Assembly: GCF_918797505.1 (NCBI RefSeq)
Contig: NC_092802.1
Coordinates: forward strand, 10,435,480 to 10,499,479
Source of the DNA: Bemisia tabaci
Taxonomy: Eukaryota; Arthropoda; Insecta; Hemiptera; Aleyrodidae
Direction: 5' to 3'
Length of the DNA stretch: 64,000 bases
In this document: positions 21,473-34,500 of the stretch, one piece after another
How positions within the stretch are numbered: position 1 is the stretch's first letter
Layout: each line of letters starts with the position of its first letter
Position numbers and translations under genes: made by a program
Notes under the pieces: model-generated
Database searches by the model: none
The model's input: the letters and a program-made list of their open reading frames with translations, nothing else
What the model was told of the DNA's origin: nothing

Positions 21473-24400
21473 TCAGTCACTTAGCTGACAGAGCAGAGCC
21501 ACCCCTCTCATGATCCAGTGTTTATGAGGAACTTCCGAACTGAGCAAAATGTTGGTGATGAAATTCGATGATGATCCCAGCACCAGAATACGGCCCTTCC
21601 TTTCCGGTGTCTGATACAGGGGTGTTAGAAATCTATCTTCTGTATTTAAATTGGCTTGAAGAACAGGCTTGAACCAAATGACAGGCATGACATCGAAAAG
21701 AACTTTAACGTACTGCTCTTGCAAACATTTCCTGCGAAGAAAAGTAAGAAATTGTTTCAACAAACATGCGTTATCCGATAGGTATTTTGAAAATTCCTCG
21801 ACCGGGGGTGGCTACCGCCACTCTTGATAACAGCCTCTTGGTTCGAGTTATTGTAAGCTTACTAAATTTGGCAAGTCAAAAATTTAGGATTATTTGGACA
21901 GCATTAATTAGAAATAGGCTGGTTGTTCCTCGTGCTTTATTTCTATTCAACAGAAACTTAAACAACCCCTTCCCCAAAAATTGTTTGAGTGAATTCTTTA
22001 TAATTTTGGGTGAATTTAGAGAAAGTTGTAAAATGTATTGCCAAAATGAATATCTGATTAAATCAATTGCAATACAAGAAAAATGCTTTCTCCTAGAACT
22101 GTGTCCTCAGAACCTCATTTGGATTGCATTTTGCAAAAAGGAACCACTAGCATTGCAATGTTGCAACGTTGTTGTGTTGTGGGATGTTGCATTGATTGTG
22201 CAACTTCTTTTGTCTTAGAGGAAAACCCCGATTATCCATTAATAGTTTCTCTTTTACTCGCTAAAAACTGTAAATTTAAGACAAAAGTTACCATCTAAAT
22301 TTCATAGTTTTCCACGATTTCCATAATTTTATTACGAAAGATGAAGTTGCACAATCTTAGCATCATTGCAATGCTAGTGGTTCCTTTTTGCAAAATGCAA
22401 TCCATTTTATGATCCAATTTTCTGCTCCTAGTTATGAAAAAAATACTCACATGTTTCGATCCCACCTAGCTCCTTCCAAATAAAGACCGAATCCATAAAC
22501 TCCAGAGACAGGTGCTTCGGACATTGATTCCAGGCTTAAAATTTCATGATCGAAGCTCAAAATATCGGCAGAGATGTTATTACTTCTGGCATGCTCATGC
22601 AAACAAGTATGCAGAAACGCATTCACATGGAAAAAACTGGAAAGCCATACCGATGTGGGATGGGAGCCAGCATACCATTCCTGAAACCAAAAGTTGCGCT
22701 GTTAGAAATGGGTAGTTAGATCAGCTGATAAGGCTCATAGGTATCTCATAAATTTCCTTTCCGAAATGTTGACATTAATTACTGCTCTTGTGCCGCACCT
22801 AAAACTTTCATCTTAGCAAGTTTCTTGCCATTACATGAAAGACGATGGGTCAGTTGCGCTGGTCACAGAATCGTGTTGTGGTGCTTTATTCTTGCAGATC
22901 AACTAAAAATAATAAGATCTGTCCAAACAGCATCTTTCTACGTTTAATATTAACTGAGATATTGCGCCTTGAAAAACTCCATGTATGATGTCATCCACAG
23001 CGGTAGTACATTCCATGTTATGCACTACCGCGGTGGATGATGTCAAAAGCCGACTTTTCAAAGGACGATACCTTGGTTAATATTTAATGTAGAAAGTTGC
23101 TGTTTGGACAGATCGCCTTATTTTTAGCTAATCTACAAGAATCAAGCATCAAAACACGATTCTGTTACCAGCACATCTGGTCCATAATTACAATGCAAAG
23201 GACAACAACACATAAGCCTTTTTATTAGGTTTTAATCATTCAATTAACTAAAATTGGAATTCCTTATTGAAACTTATAGCTTTGTTCACTATTCAAAATT
23301 GTTGCTGTGCACTTACAGTTTAATTGTGCAGCTAGCAATGATAGTTTTCAAATTTCCACACTTTTTCATCAAAGTTCCTGGTTTCCTGAACTGTTGACAT
23401 TTCCTTCAGATTTTCGGTTTCTCAGTCTTGTAGACACCCTGCGGTACTCATACCCTCAATATGGTACCTGGTTTTAACTGACTGGGTGTGCTGAAAGAGT
23501 CAAGTCTAAATTGGATAGAATGGCGCACTCAGGCCTAATGGATGCACACGATGACCCTTTGCTCGCTAACTTAATTCAAATTCCATCTTGCACATATTCA
23601 TTGCAAAGTGAGGAGAATGGGGGGGGGAGACTGCAGAAAGAAGGATTCTTAGACATGGAGAGCAATATTCATGCCCTTAGACCCTCATGGGTCAGACACT
23701 CCTGCTTCTTGAGACTTCTTCCTTGGAAATAAGCTTCCTTACGCCACATCAAATCTTACTTGAAATAACTTTTTCATTACCTTTAAGTACTCGAATCTCT
23801 TCGTGAAGTCAGTTACGTAATTAGACAAGCTCTTTGTGCTCGGATAAGAGGACTTGAACCAAACTGCTGGGCATTGATTGTTGTTAAGAGCCCGAGCGAT
23901 TTCATCAAGCTGAGAGTTCATTAGAATAATTCCTTTGACTCCGTTTTGCAGATTACTCAGTGAAGACTGGATTTTCAAGCGTAGACAGTTAAACAGATTT
24001 AGTTCATGAGATAAAAAGCAGGTAAGAGAGAAACTACGGCTTTCAGATTGGTCTCTTTCTCCTTCTTGAAAGTCGTAACGCTCTGGTAGCTGCAATGGAG
24101 AGAGAAAACTTGAAATTAGAGGGAAAAAGAAGTAGCAATTATATTGATATTTTTTCATGATAAGTCTTAAAGATTGGAAACCTAACTAGTATTACTCTAA
24201 ATTGTAACTCTCAAGTAAAGTAATAACTCTCTGGTAGCTGCAACGGAGAAAGAAAACTTAAAATCAGAGGAAAAAAGAAGTTGTGATTACATTGATTCTT
24301 TTCATAAATCTTAGAGATTGGAAAATTAACTGGTATTTCTCTAAATGGATAATCGCTCACTACATGGGGCAAGTTTACTTGCCGCCAGCAACCGCTTGCC

Positions 24401-27400
24401 TAAGTCTCAGGCTGGTTTTCACAAACTCTCCGAGCTTGGTAGCAGAAAATTCAGGAGGCTGCGCTGCACTGAGGATTGGCCCAACAAGGCCGAAGCGCGT
24501 CTGCAGTTGCCTTCCTGAATGGTTGTTACTAGTGTTACACCAAACAGTGTATCTCTTTGAAGGAAAATTTTGCTTGTGTGTGAGCTTTTTTTCTCTGTGG
24601 TGAGATATCAGCTTTATGCTGAATTTAACGCAGGTTAGCTAAAAGCTCCAACATACCGTACTTCTCTAAATACAATAAAATTTGAATATACTATCTGAAT
24701 TTTTCGGTTTTTCTCTGTCCTGAATGCTGGAAATCCATAACATTTCTGAAACGCAATTTGAAAATATGACAGATTTTCAAACCTAGGCTTATTATTCAAG
24801 AATTCGAATTGAGGGGGTTGGAGGTCAAGGCGCATAAGTGCAGCTTTTGCTATTTTGAGAAATACGTCTTCGAAGTTTGAAATCAAATGGATCTTAATGG
24901 CAAAAAGAGAGTTCAAACTGACTTTTTGATGCTTAAAATTGGAATTTAGAAGCTAATATTTCACAGAATATATATTAAGACTAGTTTTACTTACGATCAT
25001 TAATAACTCAATTTTTTAAAAAACTGCACTTGTGCGCTTTGTCCAGTGTCCACCAAGCCCCTCTATTACTGTGACTCTAAAACATTCTAATTTTTACATC
25101 GGTAAAAATACTAATTCATCCAGCTTTAGAAAGTTCATCATTGCTGAAAATTTTATAGAGAATATACTCAATCAACTCACCCTTTCCAAAATCTCATCGG
25201 CAATATGGAGAGCGTTCAAATAGAAATCAGAAGAGTCATCGATCCAGCCACTCTCTTGAACGAGTGAAAGTGTTTTTAGGAAAGTTCTAGTGGACTCTAG
25301 ATCCCTTCTCATGCCGGCATTGATGTGCAGACCAAAAATTTCTGGCGGAGCTATGAATGGTAATTCCTGAAATGTTGAGCGCATTCTGATATTAGAATAG
25401 AATACAAATAGAAGAGCCCAACCGCCCTAGCTGCTAGTAAATCCTGAAAATTTGAGCACATTCTTTAGGAAAATTGCTGTAGTAGACAAAACACTACGCT
25501 ATTTTATCATGCCAGCTGGTTTCACTTATTTGATTTGACAGGTTTTTACAGGTTCTGTGTGATAAATTCTGAAAGGAGCTGACGTACAAGATTTTAATTA
25601 GCACACAATTTTTTATTTTGAAGGTTCAACAATCAGGGAGTGAGGTCTGTATTACACATTATTCTCATTGACATAAAATAGATACCTGAATGCACTCACT
25701 TTATCTACCTGATGAAATATTACATTCTGAGATACTGGAACAGAGATGCGCCCTTTTAGCTTCCAGCTCCTTCAATCATGCAGAAAGGACCTCAGATCAA
25801 TTTGATACTACAGGGCCAATTTTTCCTTCTTTTGTGGGCCCTACTCAGAGCTTCTAATAAGTACTCGTAAATCACTATCCCATTAGGGCAAAAAGAATGC
25901 AGGCACATCGAAAAAGCCCTCAGAGTACTCACCGTTATAGATGAAACAAATTCATGATAGTCAGAGCAGATGGGGATCTGAGTCTTATCATTACCGGGGT
26001 TAAATAAATAGTTTGGGTCATTGACAATGTCGGCATTACAATAGTTGGACAGGATGGTGATCAAAAGTTTTCGATCAAGTTCGTCGGTAATTCGACCACC
26101 ATAGTTGCATTCACCAATTATGTAGTTGATAGTTCCATAAGGCACGGCTGAATAATCATTGATTAACATCTGAAAAATGAAGCGTCAAAAACCAATGAGT
26201 CTATCAAAGAAGTTTGCTAACTTTATTTTGTTTTAAACAAAAAACCCTTCCTCTAAATCGTCACCTCCCGGCCGAAGTATCAGAAGCGCCATGCAACGTT
26301 CAAAAATTTCCACCGCCCTTTTATTTTTCACAGAGAATTTATCAGTTGAAGCGGTCCGAAAGTTTCACTGAATTTTCTTCATGTTGCCGATAAAATTCGG
26401 AGAAATTTTTAAACAGATTCGACCATGAATTTCTCTGTAAAAAAATAAAATGGCGGCAGAAATTTTTAAACGTCGTATGGCGCTTGTGATACTTTGGCCG
26501 GTAGTTGACGATATGTACTCGCTACTTTTTTATTGAACGGAGGTCACGTGAAAGGAAAAAGAGTTATTTGAACTGTTTAAAAAAATTGAACACCTTGAAG
26601 TTAACAGAAGCACTCTTGAACGTAACAACGCTATTATCCTTTAAAAAAGTGGTATATCTAAAAATTTGGGCGGAATTGAGGTAACAATTGAGCGCTGAAT
26701 GTTTAAAATTTAATAGTTAATTAAATAAGTTTTAAATTTAAATTTTAAAATTTAATAGTGAATTAAATAATGAAGGGTAGACAGGGCTCTTAGCTGCAGT
26801 GAAAGCAACCTGTCTAGGAGAGGCAACTCCGAAATCAAACCCTGGTCCTCCAGGTTGGGGGTTGAGTCATCGGGCTAACTCCCCGATACTCGGAAAAAGA
26901 AAAACTGTTAAAAGACCCAACAATTGCCTCGGAAAAATGGCGATCGGGCGTCGCAGAGCGCGAGGCGGCGCTATAAAAGCGGCTTTATGTATGTATGTAT
27001 TAAATAATTAATATTCAAAGAATTACAAATGTAAACTTGAAGAAAAGATGGTTTAGACAAACCTGCAGCTGAGTGATGGATATGTGAAAATCAGACTCAT
27101 TAAATCCATACGGGACATTCCATCCGATAGACCCGAAAGTTTCCCGCTCTTGAATGACCGCATGGAAAAATGAAACACTGTACAGGAGCTTCGTGAAGGG
27201 ACCATCTTTCCCGGGGCAGCTTTCAAAGAAATCAGGATCCTTGATTGGGTCCGAGAGATAATTGCTCAGAAGATTTTGCTGAAGACGAATAGGAGCTTCT
27301 ACAACCATTTTGACACCGGTATGCAGAATGTGTGTTGGAAACTGGAACAACGTTGTCAAAAGATCACAAAAAAACTGCTTAATGAATGCTACAGCTTAAT

Positions 27401-28577
27401 GAATGTTAAGATTCGAAAGACGGTTGGAGGTACTTTCATTGTTGATTGAGAAATTGCATTTTACATCACTTATTAGGTAGTTAGAAGAAAAATTACATAT
27501 ATTGCCGGTGCGCAGAAATGGTGGAAAAAGTTTTACCTTTAATCCTTAATGCCAATAATTATTTCGCGCCTAAGCGCATCATTAGAGCGTAGATACCGTA
27601 TGCAATATGATACCGTATGCGATATGATTACGGTATCTACGCCCTGATGATGCGCTTAGGCGCGAGGTGATAATTGGCTTTAAGGAATAAAGGTAAAACT
27701 TTTTCCACCTTTTCTGCATTACTGGTAGTAAATATGATTTTTCTTCTAATTATATTCATTGGTTTCAAGGGCTGTTCAAGTAATACATACAGAATTTTGG
27801 CCGGCTTTTTGAACCCCCTCCCCCCTGTGAAGCACCTGGAAGACTCTTTTCTTCCCTCCTTTCTCACCCCTTTTTTCCTCACCCCTCAAGACTGGTTTTA
27901 TCCACACCCTTCCCCCAAATTTTTCGGAAAATCATTAAAAAAGCCTAAACAACTGATAAAAAATGAATTATTATATTACTTTCATTTTTTTTAAGCGGTT
28001 GGCTCACTTAAGATGGGGCTTGACCCCCCTCCTCCTCGAGAGATCTGGTAAGGGAGACTCAAATCTACTTCTCTTATCGAACGGAAAAGTAATAATTGTA
28101 TAATAACCCCTTAACAAACAACCAATACCGATAAAAAAAACCCAAATATTTGTTAGATTGTTTCAGATTGATTAGTATGAGGTTTTTAATAGATCATGTT
28201 ATGATTTGCTTGAATTTGCTTGAAAGTGATAAAAACTGCCTTGTTGGCTCAAAAAACTGACTTGAATTTGATGCAAAAAATATAGGGAAGAGTCAAATTA
28301 AAAATTTAGCCGCAACCTCCTCAAAACTGACTTACTGCTCACAAGTTCTGAGTGATGAACAGAGGAAGAATGAGGCACAGATGAGAAGGTCATATACCTG
28401 ATCGCAAGAGGAACTGGTAAGCCACAGTCGAAATGTGGGGGCGGTGTTTGATAAATCAAAATTTTTGCAGACGTTTTCTAATTCTGTAAGCCAAGATGAT
28501 GCCAAATGACAGTTCTGCAAGCACAGCCAATTTCCCTCTGTTTGTGCCTCTTTTATTAACCGCATTACGACCGACTC
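21473..28577 (-). CDS. Dynein exons 35-41: end of AAA6 and C-terminal domain
   Basis: Exons: 28398-28577, 27063-27341, 25933-26169, 25181-25366, 23781-24089, 22451-22680, 21473-21731. Landmarks: [70 protein letters not shown] and [13 protein letters not shown], all family-like. The last part is more diverged. The family VFWISGFYFTQ-FLTGVLQN stretch reads [19 protein letters not shown], but [13 protein letters not shown] and the end [15 protein letters not shown] (family [12 protein letters not shown]) are kept. The stop codon is at 21473-21475. Confidence 0.93.
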
Positions 28578-31500
28578 CTAGGAAACATTAAAATCACGGA
28601 GTGAATTTAACATTCAAAACTTAAATTGGTTCAACAGATTTAAGAAGGCTGGCAAATCCAATACGAAGAAATAATGATGCTTGTTAACAAACTAAAAGTA
28701 ATAACGCTTTACTTGATGCATGCTTACATTTTCACGTAAGTTACGCAATTAAAGCTTGATATTGCAATTTGCTTCTTGGAAATTTAAGTTTTCCATCGCG
28801 TCTACAATTTTTAAAACTTGGACAATAGAATGTTACAAGTATGAAATAAATATATAAGTTTAAATCGTGATGTTGATTTGTTTTCCCTCTAAAAAATAAA
28901 GAATGTATGCACTGAATTTTTGAGAGTGGAATCAAGATATAAGATTCTGAAATTTAATTATACAAAATTCTTCTGGTGTTAGACATATAACAAGCTGAGA
29001 GCATTCTACGTTGAAGTTTTGTCAATTTTTGAAACAACCTGTGGTAGCTTCACTTTTCTTTAAAAGCTGGTTTCATTCATTCGTTTTCTACAACAGTTAT
29101 GTTAATTTATGATTTCATTTAATTATCTTTTCTATTATCTTAGCCACTTGTGGTTGGACAAATTTAACCAGTGTCAGCTTAACGACATTTTGCACAGCCA
29201 AATTTTCTCCCATGTCTGGAAAATCATATGAGAAAACTAGGCAACGTAAGGCCTTGAAACTTTCTACTGAGCTTCCATAGAGAAAAAAAGGTACTCGCCA
29301 AAGTTCAAGGCAGAATTTTGCTTTGTATTCTTGTAAAAACATGAAAAATAAAAATAAATTAGGCAACATTCAATGTCGTTAGGCTGATTCTGATCAATAC
29401 AAAAAAAACTGTATTGAAAAATTAGTTGATACTAATCATAACATACTTGGCCATGACCCAAAGAGAGGGATTGAAATTTGTTGGTAAAATTCATCCGATG
29501 TGAGAATTGAATCAAACTTTTCATCGGATCAGTTCCTGGAGACAGGATGAACACAATCGGCGTTAGACAATTTGAATCAGCAAAAGATGCGTTGATATCA
29601 AAGGGTGGTGAAGAAGTGAATTTTGAAGACAGTTCTGATTCAATCAACTTCACAATACATGGAATCAACTTTTCAGGCTGCAACATTTTCAGTACGATCA
29701 ACTGTTGAAACGAGGTTAAGGATGCGCTCCACGGTGCTGGCAATTGAGGGAACTGTTCCTCCGAATTGAAACACTCATGCCAGACGGTGAGATTTTCTAC
29801 AAAACTTTGCTTGAACCCCTGAAAAGCACTTAACGTGTCAATACAGCATAATTGACTCCAACTTGAAGCGGGTAGCCAGGATATTGGGTTCTCTAAGTCC
29901 GTTTGAAACTTACTACGGACTAAAAATTTCATTTCTCTCACATCCAATCTTTCATACTTCATCATGATGCTTGAACAAAGAATGAAAGAGAATAGTAATT
30001 TATGTCTGTCGAATAAAGAGCGACAAACGTTGACATACAATGTTAAGGTAAAGGTCTGTTTGAGATTATGTACTCGTTTGACAGTGACAGTCGATTTTTT
30101 CGCTGACTCAATGGATTGGATGAATTTATTGATGAACCAATCGAGAGAAAATTGGTACATAGGATCGATGTTTGGCAAATCACTGATACAATAGTATAGA
30201 ACAGCGCAGTGCGCTGCGACTGACTGATAACTCATATGGAAACTCTGTACCACTTTCCTGTCGGCTTTTGCCGCTTCTTGCTTCTTAATGATTTTCGCTG
30301 CGACAAGTTTAGATTCATCTAATGTTGCAGCTGCCCCCTCATCTTCTAAAATATTACCTGTGCATTCTGACAAAGCTCTCAAAATACTATCCTCTACTGC
30401 TAACAAGGCCTTCCTGTTTTCGGCATGTTCTAAAGTTAGCTCGGTATTCTTATCAGCCAAATCGGGTCTCTCTTTCGCAATAACAATGCTGGAGAGCTTG
30501 TCCTCCAAACCACTCACGCTGAGGGCAAAATTAAGAACAGTTACGATGTTGTACACCTCAGGGGCTAAATGAGGGTTCCGTAAACTTGAGGTGAGGTACA
30601 ATTTAAATGCTGGATGGTATTCAATAATTTCGTCTCCGAGGGCGATATATTTTTGTGAGTTCCTTCTTGATTCTTGAGTAAATGTTTGTTTCAGTAGAAT
30701 TGGATCAAGTAACGGATCAAGCTCCTCTAAAACGTTTTCAATTAAAACAGGCCGCCCCGTTTCCATACAGACTTTGATTTTTTTAATGTAATGCGCTTCA
30801 TCTGCCTTTATTACTTCTAAGCTATTGGGTTTTTCCATAACTTTAATCCACTTATTTGCTTGTCTTTGAGGATCAAGCATTAGTGCCCATCTCTTGGAGC
30901 AATCTTGAATGATGGCATTTTCTATTGAGAAAGAGTCATGAGGCAAACGACAAATATTCCATTGCTGAATTTTGACCTCAGAGCCTAGAACCGTGACGAT
31001 ATCATAGTTCTCGGAGCAGGGGATTTTCAAGCTTGTCAAATAGCGCTTCCAAAGTTCAATTTGTGGCTGACGGAAGTCTGCAGTGTACGGGGATAGGTAA
31101 GAGATAATTCCACATGATAGTAAAATGTCCCCTGGAATACAGTCGTAACGATGCTGTAAGTCCTTCGCTTTCTGAGTCCATCGAGCTCTTTCCCCTCCAA
31201 GGCTACTGATCAAATTTTCAGCTTTCTTTAACTTTCCTGCGCACAAGTTGACCTCCTCTTCAAGTGCCCTCTTCTTGACTTGAACTTGCTCCAGCTGCTC
31301 TTTTAAAATCTCCAACTTTTCTTCAAGTTCTACGACTTGATTCCGTTTTTCAATCAGAATCGCCATCGTAGCTTCAAATTTCTTTTGCGCCAAATCAAAT
31401 TTGGCTTTTTTTGGAGCTACCTCTTTGGCAACGGCATCGTACATATCCATGGCAATAATCCACTTACAGAGACCTTCCGCAGCGCTGGAGGCTTTTGCTA

Positions 31501-34500
31501 CAATCTGTGGTTTGAAGTCTTTGTGGGGCAGGTACTGCTTGCGTATGGTCGCCATGATAGCAGGAGGGATATTGTCTTTATCATACTCCTTTAAACTCTG
31601 CAAGAAACTCATATCACCCAGGAGCCGTTTGCTCGGCCCCCAGTAATCAATCATTTTGGACCCTGGTTTGTTCGGATCTGGGATCTTCTCCGGTTTGATG
31701 TCCTTCATGACACAAACTGCAGCCATGACTAGTTTAATTGCGTCGGGTGGATTTTTCATGGACTTAACAAGGGTGATGTCTGTGGGTTTCAGGGTATTCA
31801 AAGCACTAATAGCCTCTTCAAGGATTGGAATTGCAAGAGCTAGATCTGTTTCACACTCTTCTTTTAGCTGATTTGCTGATTTTGCCTGCTGGTTGACGAT
31901 TTTTTCATCTTCGCGCACTTGAGCTGAAGTTTCTTCCACCTAAAACAAAAAGGTTTAATTTTTTAATTTGTCTTGGGAAATTATTTACAGCTACAAGATT
32001 ATTTTGCGCCTTATACTGTGCAATTAATGAACGTAAGCTCGTTTCTCAGAATCATGATTTTGGAGGGGAAAATGTTCATGAAACTGACTTGCTGCAATAT
32101 CAGATGTTTGCTTAGTCTTGCGCTAATGTTTTGACTGAAGCTTGTTAACACTGAGCTTGATGAAATTATTTTCAAAATACTTTATAAAACGAGGTGTTTA
32201 TTCATTCCATAGGAGTACATACATGAGTGATGTCTTTAAATTGGGCATATTTATGTTAAAAAGAACAATGCAAACACAAATTAAATCAAAAGGGACTATT
32301 ACCGTGCATGGGGTTAATGTGCTACAAAATTCCTTTCAATTTTATTCATTTTCACTTTCTTCCTTTTGGCATAGAAACATCAAAATTGAACATAGATTAA
32401 CTGGAGAAAAAAAAGGCATGCTAACTTTCAGGGAAGTATGAAAATCTTATCAAATTTTATTTTTTCAGGGGAGATGTAATCAACAATCCCCAAATCCATA
32501 TGTGATGATTTTCTCTATTCCTTTTTTTTCTTTTTATCTTTTTGCAGACTATTCAAAGAAAACTTTTCGACACTTATTGGTCAGATTTTTTCTACTCATA
32601 AAAGTATGGCCATTATTCTGACTCACAATTCATTATTGTGAATGTTCCTAGGCAATTAGGCATGGGCTTACAAAAACAGAAATTATCAAAATCAATCATA
32701 AAATTGTCTTACTTGTTTGGTTTCTCTCTCAATGACTTTCATCATTCCCTCAGTCTGTTCAGCTGCAGCTTTTAATTGAGGCTGCAGTGAGTTCAAGTCT
32801 TTTTGCATCACAGTGACCTAATGGGATGAGATTAAATTAATACCAGGTAAACATGATAAAAACAGAAAATTGGTAGAGATTTTCAGAATGCTCATTGTTC
32901 TGAAAAAGCCAATAAATCACAATTGTAAATTTTTACATAGCAAATCCTTGGAATTCACCTTAATGATGCACATTAATTGAAAAAAAAAAGTAGTTCATGC
33001 AATGGAGAGCTCGTTTTGATTTAATCAATCTTTTCTTCCGTTCAATATCTCCAAATGATGTATGAAATCTAAGGTTGGCCATTGCAGATATTCAGAATCA
33101 GAAAAAAGTAGTGCTGCACATGCAATGGCTACATCTTTCATCTTTTCTTTCCTCCTCGTAATTTCATACTTAGTCAAGAAACATGTCTTGTTGTACAGAA
33201 TTCTCATCAACCGTGAGTTAACAAACCTGAGTCATATACTTAAAATATTTTAACTTTTATTGTTTTTCTACAGTTTGTATTTTACGTTACTTACTGAAAA
33301 TTGTTTCTGTAGATAACATAAATAAAAATAAATTAATGAAACAAGGCTGAGGTTGTCATCGTTCACACTCAATATTTACAGAAATGCCCTTGAATTTTTG
33401 AACTTACTTGTTCGGCTGCAAAATCCAACTTGTCAAGACCACCGACATAACGCATTTTAGCCGCCATTATCTCCTCTTGTTTCTGAGTAGTAAATTGCAC
33501 ATAGGTTTGGATAAGTTCCAAGTATGCTGCAGTCGTAACATACGTTTTTCTACCAGTTGCTTTTAAGTAATCATCAGATATTTTCCTGCAATATCAATTG
33601 ATATTTAAATATACATTGAGAGGCATGATAGTGATTTAATAATAAACTTTAAGAAAAATGCTAAGGATAAAAGACAAGGTGATCATTAAATTTTATGGAG
33701 AAAATACACTGAGACACACTAGAACTTTAAATAAGTTCCTCAGAATTTCATGGTTCTGGATTTTTACAAATTATTTTGAATTTCTACGATTCTGAAATTG
33801 CAAATTTCAAATCACTATAACTCCAATTTGATTTGACATTTTTGGTCTCCAAGCATTTACCGAATTTTTCTCAATGTTCTGGTATCAATAATTCAATTTT
33901 AAAATTTTGTGGTGTAAGGTCATTTTTCTCCATTGATGGTTACAAATGGAAATCTGTCCCAGGAGGGGAAAGTATTTCACTATTTTCTTGGCTATAAATT
34001 ATCCTGCCAAAATGAAAAATGAAAAAGCCATCACACTGATTAGAAAGAAAATTTTCAATGAAACCTAATTTCGTGAAAGAGTCTCATACACTGACATTGT
34101 GAACCTGGAAAAAAAACTAAGTTTTGTAGGGATTTTAAGTTAGTCTCAGCATCATTATGAGCTGAATCCAAGAATCTTGAGCGTTCCAATCTATTGCATT
34201 AACTCATTTTCATGACTTAAAAAGGCTTAACTGAAATTACGGCATTCAAACAATATTGCGTAGTATTGCGTAGTAGTGCATAGTAGTGCGTAGTAGCGCA
34301 GAGGTGAGTGTAATTTTTAAAATTTTTTTGCAATTTTGTACCTTGCAACAACATGGAAAAATTTGCACGCTTGAACAGCAGCAGCCTTGACATCATCATT
34401 CAAGTTTACAGGAGCCAAATAACGAATAGCAACATTATTCATGGCTTCTTCTGGCCAACCCTGAAAAAACAGATGAACAAAGCCTGCATTAAATGATAGT

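Noticed and set aside
21766..22218. 150-residue plus-strand open frame
   Set aside because: It lies antisense in the last dynein intron, shows no domain or splice context and has composition of AT-rich random sequence.
26980..27005. ATGT repeat as a candidate telomeric or regulatory repeat
   Set aside because: Only about three units, at the end of a retroposon-like fragment; better explained as its tail.
29115..29369. 84-residue minus-strand frame just after the long dynein exon
   Set aside because: Falls between two exons that join perfectly in family order (SLSLGHGQ to [11 protein letters not shown]), so it is intronic.
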